Made by a program: the position numbers and the translations under genes
Origin: Nitrospirillum iridis
Lineage (GTDB): Bacteria; Pseudomonadota; Alphaproteobacteria; Azospirillales; Azospirillaceae
Assembly (NCBI RefSeq): GCF_014205765.1
Contig: NZ_JACIIZ010000003.1
Coordinates: forward strand, 62,001-126,000
DNA length: 64,000 nt
Reading direction: 5' to 3'
Notes under the pieces: model-generated
Told to the model about the DNA's origin: nothing
The model's input: the letters and a program-made list of their open reading frames with translations, nothing else
The model's database searches: none
In this document: in pieces, positions 26,384 through 36,171 of the stretch
Numbering within the stretch: position 1 is the stretch's first letter
Layout: the number at the start of each line of letters is the position of its first letter

Positions 26384-27982
26384 TTAATGGCCCTCGGCGG
26401 GCGCCGAGGGGTCGCTTGATGGTTTCAGAAGTGCCGCGATTTGATGCAGTAGGGCCAGGCGACGGGCGTCGTCGCCATGGCGCAGGGTCTCGCTCAGCTC
26501 CAGCACGGTGGCGGCATACAGATTGTGCCAATCTTCGTCCGGCACGGAGGCAAGGCGCGGCTGGGCGGCTGGAACCAGCACGCCCTTGCCCGCCCGCAGC
26601 ACGATGGTCTCATCCAGTGACGGTTGGTGGATGGGAACGGTTGGGCCGGTGGCGGCCAAGGCGTCCGCGAGCGCCGCGCGGGGGGCCGTTTCCCCGTGCA
26701 ACAGGGCGATACCGCCCCGGATGGGGCCGCGCGCCGCCAGCCAGGCCAGCAGCGCCGCCTGGTCGGCATGCCCGGAATAGCTGTCCAGGGTGCGGATGCG
26801 GGCCCGCACCTCGATCTCTTCGCCGTGGATGCGGACCGGGCTGACGCCCTGGGTCAGCAGGCGACCCAGGGTGCCGGGCGCCTGATAGCCCACGAACAGC
26901 ACCGTGGCGTTGCGTTGCCACAGGTGGTTCTTCAGATGGTGGCGGATGCGGCCGGCGTCGCACATGCCGCTGGCCGCCATGATGATGGCGCCGCCGCTCA
27001 GGCGGTTCAGGCGCTTGCTGCCCTCGACCTCGCTGATGGGATGGAAGTAGGGCCGGTCGAACGGGTTGGCGACGGCGGCCTGGTTGATGTCCGGCAGGTG
27101 TTGGCGGAAGACGTCCGTCACGTTCACCGCCAGGGGGCTGTCCAGGAAGATGTCGGTGCGCGGCAGCGCGCCCTGGTCGACCAGGCGGTCCAGGTCGTAC
27201 AGCAGCTCCTGCGTCCGCTCCACGGCGAACACCGGGATCAGCAGCACGCCGCCGGTCTTGAGGGCCGCGGCCACCTCGACGCCCAGCTGGCGCCGCCGCT
27301 CGTCATTGTCGACCGGCGGCCGGATCGTGCCGCCGTAGGTCGATTCACAGAATACCCAGTCCACGTCCGACGGCCCCTCGGGCGCGCCGTGGAAGGGTTT
27401 GTCCCCGGGGCCCAGATCGCCCGAGAACAGCAGAGTCTGTTCGCCGTCGTCCCCCGCCACCTTGACCTCGACGGAGGCGGAGCCCAGCAGGTGGCCGGCA
27501 TCCCAGAAGCGGACCTTGACGCCCGGCATGACGTCGACCCAGACGCCGTAATCCGCCGGTTCCAGTTGCTCCAGGCAGGCCTCGGCATCTTTGCGGGTAT
27601 AGATCGGTTGCACCTCCGGCCGCCCGCGCTGGCGGTTGCGGTGGTTCAGGTGCAGAACCTCGCTTTCCTGGATGAAGCCGCTGTCGGGCAGCATGAAGGT
27701 CAGCAGGTCACGGGTGCCGCTGGTGCAGTGGATACGGCCCCTGAAGCCTTGGCGGCACAGCTTGGGCACCAGGCCGGTATGGTCGATATGGGCATGCGTC
27801 AGCACCAGGGCCGCCGGCTCACGGGGATCGAAGGGGAAGTCGCGATAGTTCAGTTCCTTGACCGTTTTGGGCCCCTGGAACAGGCCGCAGTCGATCAGCA
27901 GCGCCCCGCCGTCGTGGCGGATCAGGGTGCAGGAGCCGGTGACGGTGCCGGCGGCGCCGTGGAAGGTGACGGTGGGGGTCAT
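26384..27982 (-). CDS. Beta-CASP metallo-beta-lactamase-fold hydrolase (RNA-processing type)
   Basis: Protein of 532 residues. The MBL domain has the zinc motif THAHIDHTG (His63, His65, Asp67, His68), a later His in AGHLLGSAS and Asp in FSGDLGPGDKP. The beta-CASP insertion spans about 210-395 and includes MAASGMCDAGRIRHHLKNHL; the final motif is YSGHADQAALLAWL. These match the YSH1/CPSF-like branch whose known members are endo- or 5'-exonucleases for RNA. The C-terminal 70 residues are not conserved. It sits 32 bases after the LOG gene and 14 before the HlyD gene, so all five genes to 21498 could share one transcript. Confidence 0.87.
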   Translation of the reverse strand: MTPTVTFHGAAGTVTGSCTLIRHDGGALLIDCGLFQGPKTVKELNYRDFPFDPREPAALVLTHAHIDHTGLVPKLCRQGFRGRIHCTSGTRDLLTFMLPDSGFIQESEVLHLNHRNRQRGRPEVQPIYTRKDAEACLEQLEPADYGVWVDVMPGVKVRFWDAGHLLGSASVEVKVAGDDGEQTLLFSGDLGPGDKPFHGAPEGPSDVDWVFCESTYGGTIRPPVDNDERRRQLGVEVAAALKTGGVLLIPVFAVERTQELLYDLDRLVDQGALPRTDIFLDSPLAVNVTDVFRQHLPDINQAAVANPFDRPYFHPISEVEGSKRLNRLSGGAIIMAASGMCDAGRIRHHLKNHLWQRNATVLFVGYQAPGTLGRLLTQGVSPVRIHGEEIEVRARIRTLDSYSGHADQAALLAWLAARGPIRGGIALLHGETAPRAALADALAATGPTVPIHQPSLDETIVLRAGKGVLVPAAQPRLASVPDEDWHNLYAATVLELSETLRHGDDARRLALLHQIAALLKPSSDPSAPAEGH

Positions 27983-28014
27983 GGGAACAGGCCTTCGAGG
28001 AGGTAGGCGGGGGC

Positions 28015-28848
28015 TCAGGCGGTCGCGGCGGGCGGATCCGGCACCTTCAGGCCGTGGGCCAGCAGCCCGCGCCAGACGCCCGCCGCGTCATCGGCGAAGC
28101 TGAACAACTCCAGGTCGGAGGATGAGATCATGCCGGTCTTGGCCAGGACGTTGAAATCCAGCACCCGCGTCCAATAGGCCCTGTCCATCAGCACAACGGG
28201 GATCGGCGGTGACTTGTTGGTCTGACGCAGGGTCAGGATCTCGAACATCTCGTCCAGGGTGCCGAAGCCGCCGGGGAAGATCACCAAGCCCGCCGCGCGC
28301 ATCGCGAAATGCAGCTTGCGCATGGCGAAGTAATGGAACTGGAAGGTCAGTTCCGGCGTGGTGTAGGGGTTGGGCTCCTGCTCATGCGGCAGGGCGATGT
28401 TGAAGCCGATGCTGGGGGCGCCCGCCTCCCAGGCGCCGCGGTTCACGGCCGCCATCAACCCGCCGCCGCCGCCCGTGGCGATGACGTTGTCGCGATAGCC
28501 ACCGGGCACGCCATCCAGGGCGCCGCCGCGCTGCGATGCCAGCCGGCCGAAGGCTTGGGCCTCGGCGTACCACCGGTCTGAACCGGGGAATTCGGCGGCG
28601 CGGGCGGCCTCTTCCGCCGTCGCCGCCACCGTCGCGTCCGCCGGGCGCACCCGGGCGCTGCCAAAGGTGACCAGGGTGGAGCGGACGCCCCAGGCGCGCA
28701 ACCCTTCCTCCGCCTTCTCATACTCCAACAGCAGACGGGCGCCCCGCATGCCGTCGCTCAGCAGGAAATCCCGGTCCAGGGCCGGCAGTCGATAGGCCGG
28801 TGATGTCATTTGCGCCCGGTTGCGGGGTGCTGAAGCATCGCGGGACAT
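28015..28848 (-). CDS. LOG-family protein (TIGR00730-type, nucleotide phosphoribohydrolase-like)
   Basis: Rossmann-fold protein of about 277 residues with the LOG signature PGGFGTLDEMFEI near residue 200 and GGGGGLMAAVNRGA near 130. Known relatives release free bases from nucleoside monophosphates, either cytokinin activation (LOG) or nucleotide homeostasis (PpnN). Compared with short LOG proteins it has extra sequence at the N-terminus, like the family members next to beta-CASP genes. ATG at 28848 is preceded by AAGGACG; starts at 28962 or 28809 are alternatives. An FNR-like box lies about 110 bases upstream. Whether it makes cytokinin cannot be told from sequence. Confidence 0.82.
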   Translation of the reverse strand: MSRDASAPRNRAQMTSPAYRLPALDRDFLLSDGMRGARLLLEYEKAEEGLRAWGVRSTLVTFGSARVRPADATVAATAEEAARAAEFPGSDRWYAEAQAFGRLASQRGGALDGVPGGYRDNVIATGGGGGLMAAVNRGAWEAGAPSIGFNIALPHEQEPNPYTTPELTFQFHYFAMRKLHFAMRAAGLVIFPGGFGTLDEMFEILTLRQTNKSPPIPVVLMDRAYWTRVLDFNVLAKTGMISSSDLELFSFADDAAGVWRGLLAHGLKVPDPPAATA

Positions 28849-28953
28849 GGTGGTGGGGCGTCCTTGCCATGGCTGCAGGATGGTCGCCGTGCTGTTCGCC
28901 CGGCCAATCATCCGTTCATGAGCCAACCATTCACCATCCCGGCCATTGGCAAA

Positions 28954-28967
28954 ATGATCCACCTCAA
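28954..28967 (-). promoter_or_regulatory. FNR/FixK-like box upstream of LOG / beta-CASP genes
   Basis: On the minus strand the bases read TTGAG-GTGG-ATCAT, 8 of 10 matches to the TTGAT-N4-ATCAA operator of FNR/FixK-type regulators. Its centre is about 112 bases before the LOG start at 28848. Genes for beta-CASP and LOG proteins are often part of low-oxygen regulons, which makes the match more than chance, but no convincing -10 element is in register. Confidence 0.4.
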
Positions 28968-29013
28968 TCCCCGGCCGTGATATCGGGGAGTGCGGCGTAA
29001 CATGTTGAGCTTG

Positions 29014-32000
29014 CTAGGTGTGGCGGCTTCCCAGCGCCGCCAGGATGGCCCGGCCGCGCGGGCTGGTGAACAGCCCTTCCACCGGCGGTTCCAGGCGGCG
29101 GCGCCAGTTCGGCCGCTCCCGGTCCGTGCCCGGCAGGTTCACGGCTTCCGCTTCGCCGGCCAAGTCGTCGGCCTGTGCCAGCAAGAGGACGGCGGGGGCG
29201 GTCGAGACGTAGGCGTGGATGGCCGCGGCCACCGTGTCGGTCAGCGCGCCGTCCAGATCAATGGGGGCGGGGTCCAGTCCGCCGGCGGTGATCAGCTGGT
29301 CCAGCAGCACGCGCTTCTCTTCCCGCCGCGCGGTGCGGGCGGCTGCCTCCGCCGTGTCATCCAGCAGACCCAGGCCCCGCTTTTCCGCGATGTCGGCCCC
29401 CGCCCACCAGCCCACCAGGGTGGGCAGGTCGTGGGTGGAGACGCAGGCCGCCGACCGTGGCGGCCAATGGGCCGGATCGCGGAAGCGGGCGCCCTCACGC
29501 TCGAACCACAGCACCCGGTAGGACAGGATGTCGGCCTGGCCCAGGCGCTCGCGGAAGCCATCGGGCACCGTGCCCAGATCCTCCCCCACCACCGCGACGC
29601 CGGCGCGATGGGATTCCAGCAGGGCGCGGGCCAGCAGCAGCTCGAACGGCGCCTGGACATAGGCGCCGTCCCGCCCCTCCGCCCCCTTCGGCACCCAGAA
29701 CAGCCGGCGCAACCCCATGACATGGTCGATGCGCAGCAGTCCGGCATGGCGCATGTTGGCGGCCAGCAACTGGGCGAGGGCCGCGCCAGCATCCGCCGTC
29801 TGCGCCAGCGGGATGGGCGGCGGCAGGTTCCACACCTGCCCCTGGGCGGAGAACAGGTCCGGCGGCGCGCCGATGGAGGCCGCGAGCGCGAAGGCGCCGG
29901 GCGTCCCCCAGGTTTCCGCGCCATCCGGTGCGGCGCCCACCGCCAGGTCGCGGTAAAAACCCAATTTGAGGCCGCCCTCCCGTGCCGCGCGGTCGGCCGC
30001 CGCCAGCTGCCGGTCGGCCAGCCATTGCAGCCAGCCGTGGAACTCCGCGTCCGGCACCGGGGTGGCGGCCTCCGGATCGCGGGCGGCCTCGGGCCAGGTG
30101 GCCCACGGGCCGGCATGGCGGTCCGCCAGCGCCTCGAACCGGGCGAAGCGCGCCAGGGCGCGGCCGCCGGCCTCCCGGAAGGCCTGGAACGCCGCCACCG
30201 CCGGGTGGCCGGGCCGGCGCCGGGCCAGGTCGGCGAAACCGGCATGCGCGGCCGCCAGCACCTGCCGCTTCAGCGCCCACACGGCCGGGTAGTCGACGGC
30301 GCGACAGCCGCGCAGCCGGGCCAATGTCGCCGCCTCGCCCGTCAGCAGCCGGGCCGCCACCCCGTCCGGGTCGGCATCCCCCAGCGCCGACAGGTCGATG
30401 TAAATGGGGTCCAGGAAACGCCGGTCAGAGGGGTGGTAGGGGCTGGCCCGCTCCCGGTCGCCGCCGAACAGGGCATGCAGCGGGTTGATGCCGATGGTGG
30501 CGGCCCCCTCCGCCCCGGCCAGCGCGCCCAGGCGGCCCAGGGTGGTGAAGTCGCCGACGCCCTGGTCGCCATCCTGGCGGCGCAGGGTGTAGAGGTGGGC
30601 GCCGATGCCGAAGGTCCGCGCGCCGGGTAGCAGGGCTGGCGGGCTATAGGCCTGGGGCGGCGCCACCACCAGCATGGCCGTGATCTCCGGCCGGTCCGCC
30701 AGGCGCAGGCCGTGCAGGCCGGGGGGCAGGGCGGGCAGGGTGATTTCCATCGCCACGCCGTGTCGTCCATCGGGGGCGATGACGGCCTGCCGTCGCCCAT
30801 CCAGTCGGGTTCGCAAGGACCGAACAGGCCCATCTTCCGGCGCCAGCACCAGGTCGAGGGTGTCACCGCGGGGAGCGGGCACCCACAGGCGCAGGGGCTG
30901 GCCGGCGGTACCCACCACCGCGCGGGGCAGCGGCCGGCGCGGCCCCTCCTCGGACAGGCGGGCCAGACCGTCGTTCACGGCGCCGGCCGTATCGGCCTCC
31001 AGGCCCATGGCGCCCAGCAGTGCCCGCTTGCTCTGGTCGCTCACGGGATGGTGGCCGCCCATCTCATCCCACCAGTCGGGGGCGATGCCGGCCGCCTGGG
31101 CATAGCGGTCCAGCAGGGTGGCGTCAGGTGGCGTCTGACGGCGGCCGGCATCGGCGGCCCCCTCCACCAGCACCAGGACGCCACGCGGGGGGATAAGGGT
31201 GGGGCCGTCGCCGGTCGCGGCCGCTTCCCCGTCTTCCCGGCTGCTGTCCAAGGCGACGTGCCAGCTGTGGCCGGGGCGGTTCCAGAGTGCCGTCAGGGCG
31301 CGCGCCTCCCAGTTCCGGTTCAGGATGACGGCCACACGGTCAGGCCGGCCGTCCCCGCCGCTGGCGGCGAACACCGCCACCAGCAGGCCGGCGGCGCCGT
31401 CGTTCCAGTCCGCGTCGCCCAGGGGCTGGCCGTCGGCGCGCAGCCATTCCACGTCCGGAAGGCCCACGTCGGGCAGGCCCACGTCGGACAGGCCGGACGC
31501 GTCGGCGGTGCCCGTCAGGAAGCGGTCGGCGCGCAGGGCCGGATGGGCCTGGCGCAGGGCGATCACCCGGCGGGTGAAGGCGTACAGGCCCTGGTCCACG
31601 GCGCCGTGATCCAGCCAGTTCAGCGCGTTGTCTTGGGCATAGGCGTTGTTGTTGCCGCCCTGGCTGCGTCCGGCCTCCGTCCCCATGGCCAGCATCGGGG
31701 TGCCCCGGGCCAGCAGCAGGGTGGCGATCAGGGCGCGCTGGTCGGCCCGGCGGGCTTGCGTCACGGCGGGATCGTCGCTGGCGCCCTCCACCCCGTGGTT
31801 CCAGCTGGCGTTGTCAGTGGTGCCGTCGCGGTTCCCCTCGCCATTGGCCTCGTTATGCTTGCCTTGGTGGCTGACCAGGTCGGCCAGGGTGAAGCCGTCG
31901 TGGGCCACCACGAAATTCACGCTGCGCGACGGCCGGCGCTTGGCCGCGAACAGGTCGGACGATCCGGCCAGCCGCGTCGCCAGCGCGCCCAGCAGATGGC

Positions 32001-33264
32001 CGTCGCCCCGCCAGAAGCGCCGAACGTCGTCGCGGAAGCGGTCGTTCCATTCGCCCCAGGGGGCGGGGAAGCCGCCCGGCTGATAGCCGCCGGGGCCGAT
32101 GTCCCATGGCTCCGCGATCAGTTTCAGCTCGCGCAGAACCGGGTCCTGGGCGACCGCGCTGAGGAAGGGCGACGCCGCGTCGAAACCCCGGTCGGTGCGG
32201 CCCAGCGTGGCCGCCAGATCGAAGCGGAAGCCGTCCAGCCCCGCCCGGTCGGCCCAGGTGCGCAGCGCGTCCAGCGCCAGGCGCAGCATCATCGGCCGGT
32301 CCACGGCCAGGGTGTTGCCGCAGCCGGTGTCGTTGTCGTAATAGCGCCGGTCGTCGCCGCGCAGGCGGTAATAGCCGGCATTGTCCAGGCCGCGCAGCGA
32401 CAGCGTCGGGCCCAGTTCATCGGACTCGCCGGAATGGTTCAGCACCACGTCCAGCACCACCTCGATGCCGGCGGCCTGTAGGGCGGCCACGGCGGCCCGC
32501 ACCTCCGCCCAGCCGCCGGGGGCCAGGCGCGGATCGGGCGCGCAGAAGGCGACGGGGTTGTAGCCCCAGGCGTTGGTGAGACCCAGCGGCGGCAGATGGC
32601 GCTCGTCCATCCAGGCCATGGCCGGCAGGATCTCCAGGGTGGTGACGCCCAGGTCGCGCAGATAGGCGACGCTGGCCGGGTGGCCCAGGCCGGCGAAGGT
32701 GCCGCGCGCCGCTTCCGGCACCTCAGGATGCAGGGCGGTGAAACCCTTCACCAGGCATTCATAGATGACCGTGCGGTCCCACGGGATTTGGGGCCGCGCC
32801 ACCGCGCCGGGGGCGAAGGGCGCATCGACCACCGCCTTGGGCACGAAGGGCGCGCTGTCCACGGTATCGGCCGCCATGTCGGCGTCCGCGTCACCCACCG
32901 TATGGCCGAACTGTGCCGGGTGGGGCCGGAAGGGGCCGTCCAGGCGGGTGGCATAGGGGTCCACCAGCAGCTTGGCCGGGTTGAAGCGCTGGCCGGCGCG
33001 CGGCTCCCAGGGGCCATGGGCGCGCAGGCCATAGCGCTGGCCCGCCTGGACACCCTGGATGAAGCCGTGGAAGACGTCGCCCGTTCGCTCCGTCAAGCGG
33101 ATGCGGGCGGTCTCGACCGCCGGGTCGCCATCGAACAGGCAGACCTCGATGGCGGTGGCCGTCCCGGATCGCACCGCCACATTGACGCCGTCGGCCGCCA
33201 GCGTGGCGCCCAGGGGCTCAGGCTGGCCAGGACCGTCGGCGGGGCGGTATCGCGGCTGGGTCAC
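29014..33264 (-). CDS. glgX-malQ: Bifunctional glycogen debranching enzyme GlgX / 4-alpha-glucanotransferase MalQ fusion
   Basis: Protein of 1416 residues, about the sum of GlgX (around 690) and MalQ (around 700). Residues 1-700 are isoamylase-type GH13: nucleophile Asp near 349 in DGFRFDLAA, the acid in [11 protein letters not shown] and the transition-state Asp in [14 protein letters not shown]. Near residue 716 the MalQ (GH77) part begins ([18 protein letters not shown]), with [37 protein letters not shown] and [12 protein letters not shown]. GlgX cuts the short branches left by phosphorylase; MalQ rearranges the released maltodextrins, so the fusion couples two successive steps. Start GTG at 33264 overlaps the glgA stop (GTGA). 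No frameshift or internal stop separates the halves. Confidence 0.93.
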   Translation of the reverse strand: MTQPRYRPADGPGQPEPLGATLAADGVNVAVRSGTATAIEVCLFDGDPAVETARIRLTERTGDVFHGFIQGVQAGQRYGLRAHGPWEPRAGQRFNPAKLLVDPYATRLDGPFRPHPAQFGHTVGDADADMAADTVDSAPFVPKAVVDAPFAPGAVARPQIPWDRTVIYECLVKGFTALHPEVPEAARGTFAGLGHPASVAYLRDLGVTTLEILPAMAWMDERHLPPLGLTNAWGYNPVAFCAPDPRLAPGGWAEVRAAVAALQAAGIEVVLDVVLNHSGESDELGPTLSLRGLDNAGYYRLRGDDRRYYDNDTGCGNTLAVDRPMMLRLALDALRTWADRAGLDGFRFDLAATLGRTDRGFDAASPFLSAVAQDPVLRELKLIAEPWDIGPGGYQPGGFPAPWGEWNDRFRDDVRRFWRGDGHLLGALATRLAGSSDLFAAKRRPSRSVNFVVAHDGFTLADLVSHQGKHNEANGEGNRDGTTDNASWNHGVEGASDDPAVTQARRADQRALIATLLLARGTPMLAMGTEAGRSQGGNNNAYAQDNALNWLDHGAVDQGLYAFTRRVIALRQAHPALRADRFLTGTADASGLSDVGLPDVGLPDVEWLRADGQPLGDADWNDGAAGLLVAVFAASGGDGRPDRVAVILNRNWEARALTALWNRPGHSWHVALDSSREDGEAAATGDGPTLIPPRGVLVLVEGAADAGRRQTPPDATLLDRYAQAAGIAPDWWDEMGGHHPVSDQSKRALLGAMGLEADTAGAVNDGLARLSEEGPRRPLPRAVVGTAGQPLRLWVPAPRGDTLDLVLAPEDGPVRSLRTRLDGRRQAVIAPDGRHGVAMEITLPALPPGLHGLRLADRPEITAMLVVAPPQAYSPPALLPGARTFGIGAHLYTLRRQDGDQGVGDFTTLGRLGALAGAEGAATIGINPLHALFGGDRERASPYHPSDRRFLDPIYIDLSALGDADPDGVAARLLTGEAATLARLRGCRAVDYPAVWALKRQVLAAAHAGFADLARRRPGHPAVAAFQAFREAGGRALARFARFEALADRHAGPWATWPEAARDPEAATPVPDAEFHGWLQWLADRQLAAADRAAREGGLKLGFYRDLAVGAAPDGAETWGTPGAFALAASIGAPPDLFSAQGQVWNLPPPIPLAQTADAGAALAQLLAANMRHAGLLRIDHVMGLRRLFWVPKGAEGRDGAYVQAPFELLLARALLESHRAGVAVVGEDLGTVPDGFRERLGQADILSYRVLWFEREGARFRDPAHWPPRSAACVSTHDLPTLVGWWAGADIAEKRGLGLLDDTAEAAARTARREEKRVLLDQLITAGGLDPAPIDLDGALTDTVAAAIHAYVSTAPAVLLLAQADDLAGEAEAVNLPGTDRERPNWRRRLEPPVEGLFTSPRGRAILAALGSRHT

Positions 33265-34715
33265 GCTGCGGCCACTCCCGCCAGCTCGCGGTAAAGGGCG
33301 GCGTAATGGCGTGCCGGGTTGGTCCAGGACACGTCGGTCGCCATGGCGTTGCGCCGCAGCCGCTTCCACACGGCGGCATCGGCGTGGAGGCTGGCGGCGC
33401 GTTGCAACGCGCCCTCCAGCGCCAGGGTGGTGGTGGGCTGGAAGCGCAGGCCCGTGCCCACGCCGTTGGCGATGGCCATTTCATTGGCGTCGATGATGGT
33501 GTCGGCCAAGCCGCCGACGCTGGACACCACCGGGATGGCGCCATAGCGCAGGGCGCACAGCTGGGTCAGGCCGCAGGGCTCGAAGCGGGACGGGACGATC
33601 AGCGCCTCCGCCCCCGCCTGGATCAGGTGGGCCAAGGCCTCGTCATAGCCGATGATGCAGCCGACCCGGCCGGGATGGGCGGCGGCGGCGTCACGGTATC
33701 CCCGCTCCAGCGCTGCTTCGCCAGCACCCAGCAGCACCAGCTGCGCGCCGGTGGCCAGCAGGGTGGGCAACGCCTCCAGCAGCAGATCCAGGCCCTTCTG
33801 CCACGACAGGCGGCTGACCACCCCGAAGACCAGCGCGCCGGGGTCGTCAGTCAGGCCGAAGCGTTGTTGCAGCGCCGCCTTGGAGAGCGCCCGGCCTTTG
33901 GGCTGCCTGGCGGAATAGGGGGCGGGCAACAGCGGGTCGTGGGCGGGGTCCCAGACCGTGGTGTCGATCCCGTTGATGATGCCGGACAGCCGGTTGGCCC
34001 GGGCCCGCAGCAAGCCGTCCAGGCCCATCCCGGCCTCCGGCCCCCGGATCTCCTGGGCGTAGGTGGGCGAGACGGTGGTCAGGCGGTCGGCCAGTTGCAG
34101 GCCGGCCTTCAGATAGCCGACGGCGCCGTAGTACTCGACGCCGTCCATGCCGAAGGAATGGGACGGCAGACCCAAGTTGTGCAGCAGCGTGGCGTCGAAT
34201 TGACCCTGGAAGGCCAGGTTATGCACGGTGATGACGGTACCCGGCCGGGGGCCGCCCTCATAGTGCAGGTAGGCCGGCGCCAGGCCCGCCTGCCAGTCAT
34301 GGGCGTGGACCACGTCCGGGCGGGGCAGGCTGGTCCGGCCCAGGCCGATCTCGGCGGCGGCCCGCGACAAGGCGGCGAAGCGCAGGGGATTGTCCGGCCA
34401 GTCGCGGCCGTCCGGGCCGACATAGGGGTTGCCCGGCCGGTCGAACAGATGGGGGGCGTCCACGACCACCAGGTCCAGGCCCCGCGCCGTTCCGGCCAGC
34501 AGCCGTGCTGGGCCGCCGAACAGCTCGTCGAAGCTGTGCACTGGCGTCACGTCGGCCAAGGCCGCCAGGACCGATGGGTAGCCCGGCACCAGGGTGCGCA
34601 CGGCCACGTCTTCGGCCGCCAGCGCCCCCGGCAGGGCGCCGACCACATCCGCCAACCCCCCGGTCTTGATCAGGGGAAACACCTCCGAGGCGACCGAGAG
34701 GACGGCGATCGTCAT
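33261..34715 (-). CDS. glgA: Glycogen synthase (ADP-glucose type)
   Basis: GT5 protein of about 484 residues transferring glucose from ADP-glucose to the non-reducing end of glycogen. The [13 protein letters not shown] motif near residue 17 binds ADP-glucose, [12 protein letters not shown] marks the first Rossmann domain, and the C-terminal domain has the [18 protein letters not shown] region with the retaining-GT glutamates. I chose ATG at 34715, which has AAGGA nine bases upstream; TTG at 34724 has no room for a ribosome site. Nine bases at most separate it from glgC and it overlaps glgX-malQ by four, so synthesis and debranching proteins are coupled. Confidence 0.95.
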   Translation of the reverse strand: MTIAVLSVASEVFPLIKTGGLADVVGALPGALAAEDVAVRTLVPGYPSVLAALADVTPVHSFDELFGGPARLLAGTARGLDLVVVDAPHLFDRPGNPYVGPDGRDWPDNPLRFAALSRAAAEIGLGRTSLPRPDVVHAHDWQAGLAPAYLHYEGGPRPGTVITVHNLAFQGQFDATLLHNLGLPSHSFGMDGVEYYGAVGYLKAGLQLADRLTTVSPTYAQEIRGPEAGMGLDGLLRARANRLSGIINGIDTTVWDPAHDPLLPAPYSARQPKGRALSKAALQQRFGLTDDPGALVFGVVSRLSWQKGLDLLLEALPTLLATGAQLVLLGAGEAALERGYRDAAAAHPGRVGCIIGYDEALAHLIQAGAEALIVPSRFEPCGLTQLCALRYGAIPVVSSVGGLADTIIDANEMAIANGVGTGLRFQPTTTLALEGALQRAASLHADAAVWKRLRRNAMATDVSWTNPARHYAALYRELAGVAAA

Positions 34716-34720
34716 CCGTT

Positions 34721-36022
34721 TCAATCCTTCAATCTGTCGATCATGGCCTGGGTGATCAGGCAGACGCCGCTGGCGCAGCGGCGGAAGCGCGCCGCGTCCA
34801 GTTCCGGATCCTCGCCCACCACCAGGCCGTTGGGAATGCGCACGCCCCGGTCCACCACCACGTTGGTCAGGCGGGCCGACCGGGCGACATCGACATAGGG
34901 CAGCAGCACGGCGTTTTCCACCGAGGAGAACGAGTTGATCCGCACGCCGGTGAACAGCAAGGCCCGCTTCAGCGACGCGCCGGAGACGATGCAGCCACCC
35001 GACACCAGGGAAGAAATGGCCTGGCCGCGCCGGCCCTCCTCGTCATGCACGAACTTGGCCGGCGGGGTGATCTCGCTGTAGGTCCAGATGGGCCAGTTCT
35101 GGTCATACAGATCCAGTCCCGGCACCAGGTCCGTCAGGTCCAGGTTGGCCTCGGCATAGGCGTCGACCGTGCCCACGTCGCGCCAGTACGGCTCCGCCTC
35201 GGCGGTGGACCGCACGCAGGAGCGTGAGAAATGGTGGGCTACCGCCTTCCCGTGCTTGACGATGTAGGGGATGATGTCCTTGCCGAAGTCGCGGCTGGAC
35301 CCCGGCTCGGCCGCGTCGCGGCACAGCTGTTCGGCCAGGAACCTCGTCTCAAAGACATAAATGCCCATGGAGGCCAGGCAGCGGTCGTCGCTGCCCGGCA
35401 TGGTGGGCGGATCCTTGGGCTTTTCCACAAATGAGAGGACACGATTGTCCGCGTCCACGTGCATGACGCCGAAGCCGGTGGCCTCCTGCTTGGAAACCTC
35501 AAGGCAGCCGATGGTGACGTCGGCGCCGGAGTCGACGTGCTGCTGCAGCATCAACTCATAGTCCATCTTGTAGATGTGGTCGCCGGCCAGGATGACCATG
35601 TATTTGGGGTCGTAGTCCTCGATGATGTCCAGGTTCTGGTACACGGCGTCGGCCGTGCCCTCATACCACAGATCCTCCGACACGCGTTGCGACGCCGGCA
35701 GGATGTCGAAGCTCTCATTGCGCTCCGGTCGGAAGAAGTTCCAACCCCGCTGCAGATGGCGGATCAGGCTGTGGGCCTTGTACTGCGTGGCGACGCCGAT
35801 GCGGCGGATGCCTGAATTCAGGGCGTTGGACAGGGCGAAGTCGATGATGCGCGACTTGCCGCCGAAGTAGACGGCGGGCTTGGCCCGGCGGTCGGTCAGT
35901 TCCATCAGGCGCGATCCGCGCCCCCCGGCCAGCACATAGGCCATGGCGTGGCGGGCCAGCGGCGCCTTGACGATCGACCGGGCGCTGTCGGCCCTGGTGG
36001 CGGGGAATTGGGCGTTGGTCAT
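34721..36022 (-). CDS. glgC: Glucose-1-phosphate adenylyltransferase
   Basis: Protein of 433 residues making ADP-glucose from ATP and glucose-1-phosphate, the regulated first step of bacterial glycogen synthesis. The N-terminal nucleotidyltransferase domain starts with [23 protein letters not shown] (pyrophosphorylase motif) followed by [14 protein letters not shown]; the sugar-phosphate site is in the FVEKPKDPP region, and the C-terminal left-handed beta-helix carries [22 protein letters not shown] ribosome site lies seven bases before the ATG. It is separated from glgB by 149 bases, enough for its own promoter. Confidence 0.95.
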   Translation of the reverse strand: MTNAQFPATRADSARSIVKAPLARHAMAYVLAGGRGSRLMELTDRRAKPAVYFGGKSRIIDFALSNALNSGIRRIGVATQYKAHSLIRHLQRGWNFFRPERNESFDILPASQRVSEDLWYEGTADAVYQNLDIIEDYDPKYMVILAGDHIYKMDYELMLQQHVDSGADVTIGCLEVSKQEATGFGVMHVDADNRVLSFVEKPKDPPTMPGSDDRCLASMGIYVFETRFLAEQLCRDAAEPGSSRDFGKDIIPYIVKHGKAVAHHFSRSCVRSTAEAEPYWRDVGTVDAYAEANLDLTDLVPGLDLYDQNWPIWTYSEITPPAKFVHDEEGRRGQAISSLVSGGCIVSGASLKRALLFTGVRINSFSSVENAVLLPYVDVARSARLTNVVVDRGVRIPNGLVVGEDPELDAARFRRCASGVCLITQAMIDRLKD

Positions 36023-36171
36023 GGTGTCACCTCCCGGTACAGCGGGTCTCGCGCCCGCCTCATATTGTCATTCCGCATCCAGGCCAAGCAGTCAGGCGCC
36101 CCGTACGTCAAACAGTCCAACCGTCCCCCCTGTTTCCATGCGTCCCTATTTTCGGCTCAATCCCGGGCGGT

